Below are positions 1 through 7,543 of a stretch of DNA of 30,822 nt, piece after piece. A program made the translations under genes and the position numbers. The stretch comes from DATLXH01 sp035576005 (GTDB lineage: Bacteria; Acidobacteriota; Thermoanaerobaculia; Gp7-AA8). The stretch spans positions 1 through 30,822 of the forward strand of contig DATLXH010000134.1 of assembly GCA_035576005.1 (NCBI GenBank), read 5' to 3'. The notes below the pieces were generated by a model. That model made no database searches and had not been told where the DNA came from. It saw only the letters and a list, made by a program, of their open reading frames with translations. Each line of letters begins with the position of its first letter. The first letter of the stretch is position 1.

Positions 1-23
1 TCAACCATGGTACTGCCCCATAG

Positions 24-39
24 CCCGCATTTCTCTCAG
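24..39 (+). repeat. Solo end of the 291-bp inverted-repeat element
   Basis: This 16-base stretch matches the terminal inverted repeat of the 291-bp element found at 18231, 21741 and 30294, with one changed base (ctctcag instead of ctcacag). The interior of the element does not follow, so this is a solo or decayed end. Confidence 0.5.
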
Positions 40-66
40 TCTTTCCGCTATTCACTGCGGCAGGCA

Positions 67-189
67 ATGTCATCCCTGTAGCGAGCGAGGGATCTGGGGA
101 GGGGGTCTTACGCTGTAAGTCATGATTCGGAATCGTTGTTCGTGCATGAGGCCCCCGCCCAGATCCTTCGCTCGACGCTTCTGATGACA
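67..189. repeat. Inverted pair of a GTCATC...GGATCTGGG repeat (REPIN-like)
   Basis: A unit running from tgtcatccc to ggatctgggg at 67-100 is repeated in inverted orientation at about 159-189, where the reverse complement runs from gtgtcatcag to aggatctgggc. The two units share GTCATC, a GCGAGCGA-like centre and GGATCTGGG. Two inverted copies separated by about 60 bases resemble a REP doublet. No coding sequence is visible here. Confidence 0.5.
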
Positions 190-231
190 CGGTTCACTGT
201 CTGACGTCGTTGAGCCGCGAAGCGGCGTAAT

Positions 232-387
232 CCCTCTCCCCGGCGGGGAGAGGGAAGCGAGCGGAGCGACGCAGGGAGAGGGGCGTGAAAGTCTCGCCAG
301 TCCTTCGAAGAGGGCGAGGTCCTCGTATCTCTCGCGGCCCCTCTCCCGGTCGCTGACGCGACCACCCTCTCCCCGCCGGGGAGAGGG
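232..387. repeat. CCCTCTCCC hairpin repeat, copy A
   Basis: A 156-bp non-coding repeat is bounded on both sides by a palindrome (ccctctcccc, three bases, ggggagaggg). The interior carries the signatures gaaagtctcgccagtcc and tatctctcgcggcccctc. Near-identical or related copies lie at 4601-4731 and from 30685 to the window end, with arm fragments at 11722-11742 and 15229-15246. The long frames crossing it in several phases are by-products of the GC-rich repeat. Confidence 0.8.
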
Positions 388-586
388 ACTCAGCCCCTTC
401 GGGGCGCGAGTTCCCGCTGTTCTCACGCTCGGGATGACCCTGTGGGTATTAATAGAGGTCTGTAAGAAATACGGGCTAAGTGGAAGTTGCACGGATGACG
501 ACGGTTGCAGGTGCCGAACAGTGGCTTTCCCCTCGTTCAACCACTGTAGACTCGCGGCCCCTATAAATCGATCTCGAGGCGAAAGA

Positions 587-2074
587 ATGAATCTGAGAAA
601 TCTGCTGCAGCCGCACTACCCCGCCCTGCTGTTGATCCTCACCTTCGGTTCAGCATGCGCAACCTCAGTTCACCAACCCGCCATCTCCGACTCAAAGCCG
701 GGCGCAGAAGCCAGTCGCAGCGCGCCGATCATGCCGTGGCGCGATTCGAGTCCGTACCAGTCGACCTACAAGCCGCTCCCTTCAACCGAGGTCCTCATCA
801 CGAACGCAACGATCCTCACCGCTGCGGGAAGCCGGATGGAAGACTCGTCCATTCTGCTGCGCGACGGAAAGGTCGCGGAGATCGGACGGACGATCAACCC
901 ATCGTCAACTGCGACCGTCATCAATGGTCGCGGCAAGTGGGTCACGCCGGGGCTCATCGACACCCACTCTCATCTCGGTGTCTATTCGTCGCCTGGAGTA
1001 CAGGGTCTCTCTGATGGAAACGAGGCGACGGGTCCGAATACAGCGGAAGTATGGGCTGAGCATTCGGTCTGGCCTCAGGACCCGCAATTTCCACTCGCAC
1101 TCGCGGGTGGTGTGACCACGATTCAGATTCTTCCCGGCTCCGCCAACCTCTTCGGCGGCAGGGGCGTCACTGTAAAGAATGTCGCTGCGCTTGACGTCTA
1201 CGCGATGAAGTTCCCGGGCGCTCCGCACGGTTTGAAGATGGCCTGCGGCGAAAATCCGAAACGGGTCTACGGCACGAGAAACACCGCTCCATCCACGCGG
1301 ATGGGAAACGTTGCCGGTTACCGCGCCGCCTGGCTCAAAGCGAAAAAATATGGCAAAGACTGGGAGGAGTACGGGCGGAAAGTCAGCAATGGGGATAAGG
1401 ATCCGAAGCCGCCGGAGCGCGACCTTGAACTGGAAACACTTCTGGGCGTTCTCGAGGGAACGATCCTCGTGCAGAACCACTGCTACCGCGCTGATGAAAT
1501 GGTGACGATGATTGAAGTGGCCAAAGAGTTCGGCTACCGGATTACCGCGTTTCATCACGCGGTCGAGGCCTACAAAGTTGCCGACGTTCTTGCGAAGAAC
1601 AACATCTGCGCGGACGTGTGGGCCGACTGGTGGGGATTCAAGATGGAAGCATTCGACGGAATTCGGGAGAACGCGGCGCTGGTCCACAAGGCAGGGGGCT
1701 GCGCCATCATCCATTCCGATTCCGCTGAAGGAATTCAACGTTTGAATCAGGAGGCCGCCAAGTCGATGGCCGCCGGCAATCGCATGGGCATGGCCCTCAA
1801 AGAAGAGGATGCAATCCAGTGGATCACCATCAACGCCGCAAAATCTCTCGGGATTGGCGCGCAGACCGGATCTCTCGAACCAGGAAAGATGGCTGACCTG
1901 GTTGTCTGGAGCGGGAATCCGTTCAGCATTTACAGTCGCGCCGACCGGATCTACATCGATGGAGCTCTTGCCTACGACCGGAACGATCCCTCGCGGCAAC
2001 CGCGCATGGATTTCAGTCTCGATCTGGCCGCAGATGTCGTCAGCAGCCAGGCGCTGCCGGAGGTGAACCAGTGA
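587..2074 (+). CDS. Exported amidohydrolase (imidazolonepropionase/dipeptidase-like)
   Basis: This is a metal-dependent amidohydrolase of about 495 residues in the TIM-barrel superfamily; the substrate is unknown. The ATG at 587 is chosen because gaggcgaaaga lies just upstream and an export signal begins there; the frame is open further upstream but that part is repeat-derived. The N-terminus is hydrophobic and ends in GSAC (Cys24), so it may be a lipoprotein. Seen in the sequence: the HxH metal motif (THSH, residues 126-129) after VTPGLID; later His residues in QNHCYRADEM and AFHHAVEAYK; the catalytic-Asp motif HSDS; and the family's C-terminal end LEPGKMADLVVWSGNP. It overlaps the next amidohydrolase by GTGA, so the two are probably translationally coupled. 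Secreted paralogue pairs of this type probably act on cyclic amides or dipeptides, but that is family-level inference. Confidence 0.9.
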   Translation: MNLRNLLQPHYPALLLILTFGSACATSVHQPAISDSKPGAEASRSAPIMPWRDSSPYQSTYKPLPSTEVLITNATILTAAGSRMEDSSILLRDGKVAEIGRTINPSSTATVINGRGKWVTPGLIDTHSHLGVYSSPGVQGLSDGNEATGPNTAEVWAEHSVWPQDPQFPLALAGGVTTIQILPGSANLFGGRGVTVKNVAALDVYAMKFPGAPHGLKMACGENPKRVYGTRNTAPSTRMGNVAGYRAAWLKAKKYGKDWEEYGRKVSNGDKDPKPPERDLELETLLGVLEGTILVQNHCYRADEMVTMIEVAKEFGYRITAFHHAVEAYKVADVLAKNNICADVWADWWGFKMEAFDGIRENAALVHKAGGCAIIHSDSAEGIQRLNQEAAKSMAAGNRMGMALKEEDAIQWITINAAKSLGIGAQTGSLEPGKMADLVVWSGNPFSIYSRADRIYIDGALAYDRNDPSRQPRMDFSLDLAADVVSSQALPEVNQ

Positions 2075-3357
2075 GATTGACGCGCACATTGCTTTTATCG
2101 CTCGCCCTGCTCGAATTTTCCACGGACACGCTCATCGCCGAAACCATTGCCATCACAGGCGCGACCGTTCATACGATGAGCGCGCAGGGCACTCTTCAGA
2201 ACGCAACGGTCATTATCAGCAATGGACGCATCTCAGCGGTTGGCACGGCCGTCTCGATTCCGGCTGACGCACGTCGCATCAACGCCACAGGCAAGGTTGT
2301 GACGCCGGGCCTTTTCAACTCGCTGACGCAGCTCGGCATCGTAGAGGTCTCCGCGGTACCAGGGACCAGTGACACGTCAAGCGAGATCGATCGGATTACA
2401 GCGGCATTCGATGTCGCAGATGCGATCAACCCGCATTCGAGTCTCATTGCCGTAAATCGAATCGAAGGCCTCACCCGGGTCGTCGTGGCTCCGAATGCCG
2501 GCAAGACCGTGATTGCGGGGCAGGGAGCCGTCATTCACCTCGGTGGTCCCGGCGCCTATCTTGTCCGGGACAAAGTCGCGATGTTCGCTTTCCTTGGAGA
2601 GAAGGGGGCGGAGTTGACTGGCGGGGCACGCGGGGCCGCGATTCTCCGGCTGCGAGAAGCGCTCCAGGATGCCACCGACTTCGCAGCGAATCGACGCGCA
2701 TTCGAGTCAGGAAACCGCCGCGACTACGCTCTCTCCCGTCTCGACCTCGAGGCACTGATTCCGATCGTACGCGGCGAACGTCCGCTCGTCGTGAGCGTTC
2801 ATCGCGCCAGTGACATTCTCGCTTCGCTCCGGCTGTCACGGGAGTTTTCGCTTCGCCTGATACTCGCGGGGGCAGGGGAAGGATGGAAGGTTGCACGAGA
2901 GATTGCTGCTGCGAAAGTTCCCGTCCTCATCAACCCCATTCACAACCTCCCCGAGAGTTTCGAGATCCTCGGGACGACCCTCGAGAACGCCGCGCGTCTT
3001 CATAAAGCAGGCGTCACGATCGCATTCATGACGGGCGACGCTCACAACGCGCGCAACATCAAGCAGTCGGCAGGTAGTGCTGTCGCTTATGGCCTCCCAT
3101 GGAACATGGCACTCGCGGCAATCACATCCGTACCCGCGCGAATCTGGGGACTCGAAGATCGATACGGGACACTCGAGCAGGGCAAGGACGCCGATGTAGT
3201 CATCTGGGACGGCGATCCGCTCGAGGTCACGACATTCGCGGACGCTGTCTTCATCCGAGGGGTGCAGATGTCAATGGAAAGTCGTCAGACACGCCTGCGC
3301 GATCGCTACAAAGATCTTGCGACTCCACTGCCGCCTGCTTACAGCAAACAGCCGTGA
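2071..3357 (+). CDS. Second exported amidohydrolase-like protein, HxH motif lost
   Basis: This is a 428-residue protein with a Sec-type signal (about residues 1-23) and the amidohydrolase fold: an N-terminal beta-sandwich segment, VVTPGLF, and a C-terminal LEQGKDADVVIWDGDPLEV. It starts with GTG at 2071, overlapping the stop of the upstream gene. Where active family members have D-T-H-x-H, this protein reads N-S-L-T-Q (residues 83-87), so both His ligands of the first metal are gone. The later His (VVSVHRASDI) and the Asp region (MTGDAHN) remain. It may be a catalytically weak or inactive partner that forms a heterocomplex with the upstream enzyme, or it may use a single metal. Confidence in the family is high; function is unknown. 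Confidence 0.87.
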   Translation: MRLTRTLLLSLALLEFSTDTLIAETIAITGATVHTMSAQGTLQNATVIISNGRISAVGTAVSIPADARRINATGKVVTPGLFNSLTQLGIVEVSAVPGTSDTSSEIDRITAAFDVADAINPHSSLIAVNRIEGLTRVVVAPNAGKTVIAGQGAVIHLGGPGAYLVRDKVAMFAFLGEKGAELTGGARGAAILRLREALQDATDFAANRRAFESGNRRDYALSRLDLEALIPIVRGERPLVVSVHRASDILASLRLSREFSLRLILAGAGEGWKVAREIAAAKVPVLINPIHNLPESFEILGTTLENAARLHKAGVTIAFMTGDAHNARNIKQSAGSAVAYGLPWNMALAAITSVPARIWGLEDRYGTLEQGKDADVVIWDGDPLEVTTFADAVFIRGVQMSMESRQTRLRDRYKDLATPLPPAYSKQP

Positions 3358-3422
3358 CACCTGCGCACCGTTGTCGCTCCAGATATGAAGCCAACACAGC
3401 ACGATTTTCTCCAGAGACACCC

Positions 3423-4207
3423 ATGAGCTCGACACAGCGCATGCCAGCGATTTTTTCGGGCACGGCAATCCGATGAATGCCATTCTCGAAAATGACTACA
3501 CAGCGATGTGGTCCCATGTGGGCCGGACAGTTCCGCGACCCAAAGCGATTGTCGTCATCTCCGCGCACTGGTATCTCCCCGCGACGCTCGTGACCGCGAT
3601 GGAGTCGCCGCGAACCATTCACGACTTCGGCGGGTTTCCTCGCGAGCTTTCTCAGTTTCAATACCCCGCGCCTGGAGATATCGGAGTTGCGCACCGCGTT
3701 CGGGAACTGCTGGGAACCACAGAGGTCGGACTCGACGAACGCTGGGGTCTGGATCACGGCACATGGTCTGTTCTCTGTCACGTCTACCCCGCTGCGGATG
3801 TGCCGATTGTTCAACTCAGCATCGACGAGCGGCAGCCAGCACCATTTCATTACGAGCTTGGGCGACGTCTCGCGACTCTGCGGGATGAGGGAGTGATGAT
3901 CATTGGAAGCGGCAACCTCGTCCACAACCTTCACTCGTACGCATGGGGACGGCATCCGGCCGAGCCATTCGACTGGGCGCTGCGCTTCGAGCAGAATGCC
4001 CGGGCTTTAATCACAGCAGGCGACTTCATCCCGCTCGTCGACTACGAGTCGCTCGGACACGACGCGTTACTATCAGCACCTACCCCGGATCACTACCTTC
4101 CACTCGTGTACGTTCTTGGCGCTGCCCAGCCCGGCGAGAAGGTCTCGTTTCCAGTGGAAGGAATCGATGGCGGCTCGATCTCCATGCTCAGCGTACAGTT
4201 TGGCTGA
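3423..4207 (+). CDS. Extradiol dioxygenase, YgiD/4,5-DOPA dioxygenase type, with N-terminal frameshift
   Basis: This belongs to the LigB-type extradiol ring-cleavage dioxygenases, close in sequence pattern to the YgiD/DODA group. Seen motifs: RPKAIVVISAHW, TIHDFGGFP, WGLDHGTWSVL, GSGNLVHNLH, PDHYLPLVYVLGA and the C-terminal GSISMLSVQ. The main frame opens only at ATG 3473 (244 residues). The true N-terminus is in another frame from ATG 3423: it encodes MSSTQRMPAIF and then, after a T6 run at 3451-3456, shifts out of frame and stops at 3474. One additional T would give IFFGHGNPMNAIL, restoring the GHGxP motif whose His is an iron/zinc ligand in this family. Without it the 3473 product lacks that ligand. 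Possible causes are an assembly error in a homopolymer, a real inactivating mutation, or slippage. The gene follows the amidohydrolases by 65 bases. Confidence 0.85.
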
Positions 4208-4282
4208 TTGCGAACAACTCGAAACGAACAGCCCGGCGCGGCAATTGCTCCTCGATGCCGACGATAAGAACTGGAGGAATTC

Positions 4283-4570
4283 ATGAACGTAAGAATGTTG
4301 GAACCGATGCTTCGCAACGCAACGATCAAAGCAATTGATGGGATCAGCAAGAAAGCATCCGAAGCAGAGGACGCGACCGAGAACGCGGTGAACAGATTGC
4401 TCCGACGTTGGAATCAGATGGATCAGGACGAAAAAGAGCAGGTCGTCGGGATCGTCATCGCAACGGCCACAACCGCCGTCGGTGCGATCGCCGCATTGAA
4501 GGCCGCGAGAAAGAACAAGACCAAGCCGGTGAAAGTCGCCATGAAGAGGATTTCGAAGAAAACCGACTAG
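4283..4570 (+). CDS. Small single-pass membrane protein, unknown
   Basis: This is a 95-residue protein with a strong ribosome binding site (ggagg, then aattc, then ATG 4283). The N-terminal half is charged and predicted helical (SKKASEAEDATENAVNRLLRRW). One hydrophobic segment follows at about residues 52-72 (VVGIVIATATTAVGAIAALKA), and the end is strongly basic and Lys-rich. It lies 75 bases after the dioxygenase and ends just before a hairpin repeat. I do not recognise the family. The layout, a helix then a Gly/Ala-rich membrane helix then a basic tail, resembles small stress-type inner-membrane proteins, but that is only a resemblance. Confidence 0.65.
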   Translation: MNVRMLEPMLRNATIKAIDGISKKASEAEDATENAVNRLLRRWNQMDQDEKEQVVGIVIATATTAVGAIAALKAARKNKTKPVKVAMKRISKKTD

Positions 4571-4600
4571 CTGCCTGGCTGGAGCCGGGAAGCGGCGTGT

Positions 4601-4731
4601 CCCTCTCCCAGCCGGGGAGAGGGAAGCGAGCGAAGCGAGGGTGAGGGGCGTAAAAGTCTCGAGAGTCGCTGTTAGAGGGCGAGCTCCCAGGGTATCTCGC
4701 AGCCCCTCTCCCGGCCGCCGCCGGGAGAGGG
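4601..4731. repeat. CCCTCTCCC hairpin repeat, copy B
   Basis: This is the same family as 232-387: it opens with ccctctcccagccggggagaggg less one base pair and closes with a cccctctcccgg/ccgggagaggg palindrome. The interior shares gtaaaagtctcg and agggtatctcgcagcccctc. It lies between the small membrane protein and the M23 peptidase and could act as a bidirectional terminator, but no T-run follows. Confidence 0.7.
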
Positions 4732-4795
4732 CAGCGTCCTGGACCCCTAGACGAATGCGCCACACGCGGCGCCGATGCCGCCTTAAACTCTATCC

Positions 4796-5515
4796 GTGGA
4801 GCCAGTGCACCCGTCAAGCGTCGCTTTTCCCCTCCGAGGCGAGTGGACCGCCCTTCAAACGCCGGCCGAACGGGTGCCGAGTCACGGCACCGACTTCTTC
4901 GGTCAGCGTTATGCCTTTGACTTTGCCCGGCTGCAGGGGAAGTTCCCGAAACATTACAGCGCACCGATTCACCGCCATCTTCTGGGTCGGGTACACGTTG
5001 AAGAGTGCTACGCATGGGCGCAGCCGGTGTTCGCGCCTTTTGCCGGAAGGGTCGTCGCAGCCGGAGACGGCTGGCCGGATCGCGAACGACTCAACTTCCT
5101 CGGCGATTTGTTCAGGAGCACTCTTTCGAAGAACGCCACCGTCGACGATTACCGGCCCCTCACGGGAAATTACATGATGATCTCGGGCGCACCCGGGGTT
5201 GCCTTGCTGGCGCATCTTCGTCGCGGGAGCGTGCGCCTCTCGGCAGGCGAGACCGTGGCAGAAGGTGAGCAGATCGGCGAGGTGGGCAACTCAGGGAATT
5301 CGACGACTCCGCACCTCCACTTTCAGGTCATGGACCGTCCGAACCCATTCGAGGCTGAAGGTCTGCAATGCAGCTTCCAGCGATACGAGACCTTTCGCGA
5401 CGGAATCTGGAGCGAAGTGCGCGACGGGATTCCCGGCGCCTTCGAGCAAATCCGGTTCCTGCCCGATGATTCGATTTCGACGGTGTCCGACAAGAGGGTC
5501 GTGCAGAAGCTATGA
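4796..5515 (+). CDS. M23-family (LytM-like) metallopeptidase domain protein
   Basis: This is a 239-residue protein with the M23 peptidase layout. The sequence shows an N-terminal SHGTDFFGQRYAFDF block with His and Asp metal-ligand candidates, the beta-hairpin signature FAPFAGRVVAAGDG, the loop GETVAEGEQIGEVGNSGNSTTPHLHFQV with the HLHF motif, and a short C-terminal extension. M23 enzymes cut peptide cross-links in peptidoglycan or act as regulators of amidases. No signal peptide is visible: the protein begins directly with the domain, so it is either cytoplasmic or mis-started. The chosen start is GTG 4796, with no clear ribosome binding site. No partner genes are adjacent. Confidence 0.8.
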   Translation: MEPVHPSSVAFPLRGEWTALQTPAERVPSHGTDFFGQRYAFDFARLQGKFPKHYSAPIHRHLLGRVHVEECYAWAQPVFAPFAGRVVAAGDGWPDRERLNFLGDLFRSTLSKNATVDDYRPLTGNYMMISGAPGVALLAHLRRGSVRLSAGETVAEGEQIGEVGNSGNSTTPHLHFQVMDRPNPFEAEGLQCSFQRYETFRDGIWSEVRDGIPGAFEQIRFLPDDSISTVSDKRVVQKL

Positions 5516-5542
5516 ACTACCTCTATGAACTCCACGAAAAAG

Positions 5543-5592
5543 TGGTAGGCGCTACCGGACTCGAACCGGTGATCCCCACCGTGTGAGGTGAG
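5543..5592 (-). tRNA. 3' fragment of a tRNA-Val(CAC) gene (pseudo-tRNA)
   Basis: Read on the minus strand, this shows CTCACAC (an anticodon loop with CAC, valine), GGTGG as the 3' anticodon-stem half, a GGATC variable loop, a perfect T-arm (ACCGG TTCGAGT CCGGT), AGCGCCT as the 3' acceptor strand, and ACCA. The 5' half is missing: no D-arm and no 5' acceptor strand (AGGCGCT expected) are found beyond the anticodon, and the 5' anticodon stem does not pair with a seven-base loop. So this is not a functional tRNA. Half-tRNAs that break near the anticodon are typical left-overs of integration at tRNA genes. Confidence 0.7.
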
Positions 5593-5634
5593 GCTAGATT
5601 CGGCGATCTTACACACAATCTCGCTTGCTTTGAT

Positions 5635-5735
5635 CGTCCGGTCCGCACCGTTCTACAGCAGTTGAGCATCACGGTCACGTCCTGCCGTCGGGGGAGGCGC
5701 AAGATTCTCGAGGCAGGAGCAAACACCTTCCCTGC
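5635..5735 (+). repeat. Dispersed two-module repeat, copy 1
   Basis: Module A (5635-5692, beginning tcgtccggtc and ending cacgtcctgccgtcg) is followed directly by module B (5693-5735, containing agattctcgaggcaggagc-like sequence and cttccctg). Both modules recur at 10461-10600, where A is inverted and B is in the same orientation. No coding sequence is supported in 5593-5915 apart from these repeats. Confidence 0.7.
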
Positions 5736-5915
5736 TGTGATGATGAGAAGCGTGGTGAGAGCGCCGAAAAAGATTGGGGCCGAGGGGAGTGTGGCTTGCT
5801 TGCGACTGCGGAATTGCCTCGCCCGAGTGCGATGAAGCTTCTGGTGAGACCGCAGCCGAGCGTTCTTCAAGAGGCCCGGCGGTCCGTCTCATGCAGTGCT
5901 GGAGGTGAACGCGTC

Positions 5916-6869
5916 ATGACAGTCCGTTATCGTTCAAAGCAAAAACGAAGCAGGCGCCGGCTGCTGATCGGCTCGTCGATCGCTGCCGGTTCGATGGTGA
6001 CGATTTACGCGGCAGCGATGAGGGACATGGCTCGCGAGCGCGCGGTGCGGAAGTACCTCGGCGATCAGCTCTATACGGAGATTCGAGGAGCGGGCACTCC
6101 GCTCGTATTCCTGGCCGGTCTGCAAGGTTCGACGCGCTATTGGGGCGATGCCTTCGACGCGCTCGGCTTCGGCCGCTCGCCGTGGCCGGACGACATTGCG
6201 TACACACTGGAAGACCACGTCGAGGCGCTGCATCGAACCCTCGTCGCGAAGGGCGCCGCGGCAAACGTGACGATCGTCTCTCACTCCTTCGGAACACTCA
6301 TCGCAGCCCGATACGCCGCTCGATACCCCGATGAGGTTTCCGGCGTCGTCATGCTCGGCACGCCAATCTTCGCGAACGAAGTCGAGGCCCGGGAGCGAAT
6401 CCGGAAGATGACGATGATCGGTGCGCTCTTCATGCTCAACAATACCCTGGCAAACCTTTCCTGCATGGCTATGTGTGCCTTCCGGCCTCTGTTGCAACGC
6501 CTCCTGCCAGCCTTGCGGCCTCGGCTCGACCCTGCCGTTGTCGCGGATTCCGTATTGCACGACCTTCCGGCCATCGACGGTGCGGTCAATCGCATTCTGC
6601 TCGAAGAGCGGGTGTCAGACGATCTGAAGCGTATCGGCGCGAAAGCGGTGCTGATTCACGGACGCGCCGACGCGGTAACTCCACTGGAAGATGCTCGACG
6701 GACCGCAGCAGCGACGGGGGCGATGCTGATCGAGGTCGACGGCAACCATCAGCAGTACTTTACCGACGGGATCGAGCCGATCCGTCGCGCCATCAACAGT
6801 CTGGAAACATCTCAGTCCCGTTCAATGCAGTGCACGAAGTACAACGCAGTCAACGAGGAGAAATCATGA
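5916..6869 (+). CDS. Alpha/beta hydrolase with N-terminal membrane anchor (paralogue 1, internal deletion)
   Basis: This is a 317-residue alpha/beta-hydrolase-fold protein. ATG 5916 has a clear ribosome binding site (ggaggtga, 7 bases upstream). A basic N-terminus and a hydrophobic segment (about residues 15-34) suggest a membrane anchor with the catalytic domain outside. Seen: PLVFLAGLQGSTRYWG (oxyanion region); nucleophile elbow SHSFG with Ser124; Asp in HGRADAVTP (about 251); His in DGNHQQYF (about 278). It is clearly related to the minus-strand gene at 11948-12880 (shared AGLQGSTRYWG, GFG-SPWP, SHSFG, MLGTP/LLGAP, AMCAFRPL). Between YWG and GFGRSPWP it has 6 residues where the paralogue has 18, which removes a core beta-strand. 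The gene overlaps the next by ATGA. Substrate unknown. Confidence 0.85.
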   Translation: MTVRYRSKQKRSRRRLLIGSSIAAGSMVTIYAAAMRDMARERAVRKYLGDQLYTEIRGAGTPLVFLAGLQGSTRYWGDAFDALGFGRSPWPDDIAYTLEDHVEALHRTLVAKGAAANVTIVSHSFGTLIAARYAARYPDEVSGVVMLGTPIFANEVEARERIRKMTMIGALFMLNNTLANLSCMAMCAFRPLLQRLLPALRPRLDPAVVADSVLHDLPAIDGAVNRILLEERVSDDLKRIGAKAVLIHGRADAVTPLEDARRTAAATGAMLIEVDGNHQQYFTDGIEPIRRAINSLETSQSRSMQCTKYNAVNEEKS

Positions 6870-7534
6870 AGAGATCCGTAACCGCCGCCGCACTCACGTT
6901 CGTCACCCTGATCGCGCTGTCCGCCGCTGCCTGCAGTCCGGGCGGAATGATGAACGACGGCAAGATGATGAACATGAGCAACGATCCGAAGATGATGCAG
7001 CAGATGATGGATCAGATGATGAGTGATCCGAAGATGATGCAGCAGATGTCCGAACAGATGATGAAGAACCCGGAGCAGTGCATGCGCATGGCGGACCATA
7101 TGACGAAAAATCCGGAGGCTTGCCGCAACATGATGCAGGCCATGGCCAGCAAGATGGATCCCGCAGCGTCGCAGCAGATGATGGGGCATTGCGATGTAAT
7201 GATGAAGAATGCAGGTTCGGCCGCGGCGGTATCATCGTCCGCTTCCGCGCCTGAGGCTTCGGTTGCTGGCGTGCAGGAAATCACAGTCAACGTCAGTGGC
7301 AGCGGCTTCTCGCCGGATTCGCTGAGCGTGAAAAAGGGTCAGCCCGTCCGGATCAGTTTCAAGCGCGACGATCAGCCGACGTGCGCTGACGAGGTCGTCT
7401 TTCCGGCACTGAACATCCGCAAGAAACTCTCGGCCAACCAAACTACGATCGTCGAGTTGACGCCGCAGAAGGAAGGTCCACTCTCCTTCGTGTGCGGGAT
7501 GAACATGATGAAAGGGACGCTCGTCGTCCAGTAG
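6866..7534 (+). CDS. Met-rich lipoprotein fused to a cupredoxin-like domain; likely copper binding
   Basis: This is a 222-residue exported protein. ATG 6866 follows gaggagaaatc. A signal peptide ends at Cys23 (LSAAAC), suggesting a lipoprotein. Residues 28-113 contain 27 Met in 86, arranged as about five imperfect 14-residue repeats built on (D/N)P(K/E) plus MM/QQM/QMM, with extra Cys at 72, 86 and 109. A Ser/Ala linker follows, and then a cupredoxin_1-type domain (about 135-222) with TCADEVVFP (Cys173) and a C-terminal FVCGMNMMKGT (Cys210, Met212, Met214, Met215). Met clusters bind Cu(I) in periplasmic copper proteins, and cupredoxin folds bind copper, so periplasmic copper capture is likely. 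The alpha/beta hydrolase upstream overlaps by ATGA and a small membrane protein follows after 9 bases, suggesting an operon. Confidence 0.85.
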   Translation: MKRSVTAAALTFVTLIALSAAACSPGGMMNDGKMMNMSNDPKMMQQMMDQMMSDPKMMQQMSEQMMKNPEQCMRMADHMTKNPEACRNMMQAMASKMDPAASQQMMGHCDVMMKNAGSAAAVSSSASAPEASVAGVQEITVNVSGSGFSPDSLSVKKGQPVRISFKRDDQPTCADEVVFPALNIRKKLSANQTTIVELTPQKEGPLSFVCGMNMMKGTLVVQ

Positions 7535-7543
7535 GAGATCCGA

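Noticed and set aside
905..2089. 394-codon minus-strand frame opposite the first amidohydrolase
   Set aside because: It is the mirror of a well-supported gene with clear motifs; its protein has no recognisable domain or ribosome binding site.
3451..3456. Programmed frameshifting as the explanation for the dioxygenase
   Set aside because: T6 is short for slippage, and no stimulatory structure is obvious; an assembly error or mutation is simpler.
3251..3955. 234-codon minus-strand frame over the dioxygenase
   Set aside because: A shadow of the dioxygenase; the plus strand has the conserved motifs.
4601..4731. A Rho-independent terminator
   Set aside because: The palindromes are strong but no T-run follows, and the same sequence occurs in several unrelated places, so a dispersed repeat explains it better.
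5543..5620. A complete tRNA gene
   Set aside because: Only the 3' half folds; there is no D-arm or matching 5' acceptor strand.
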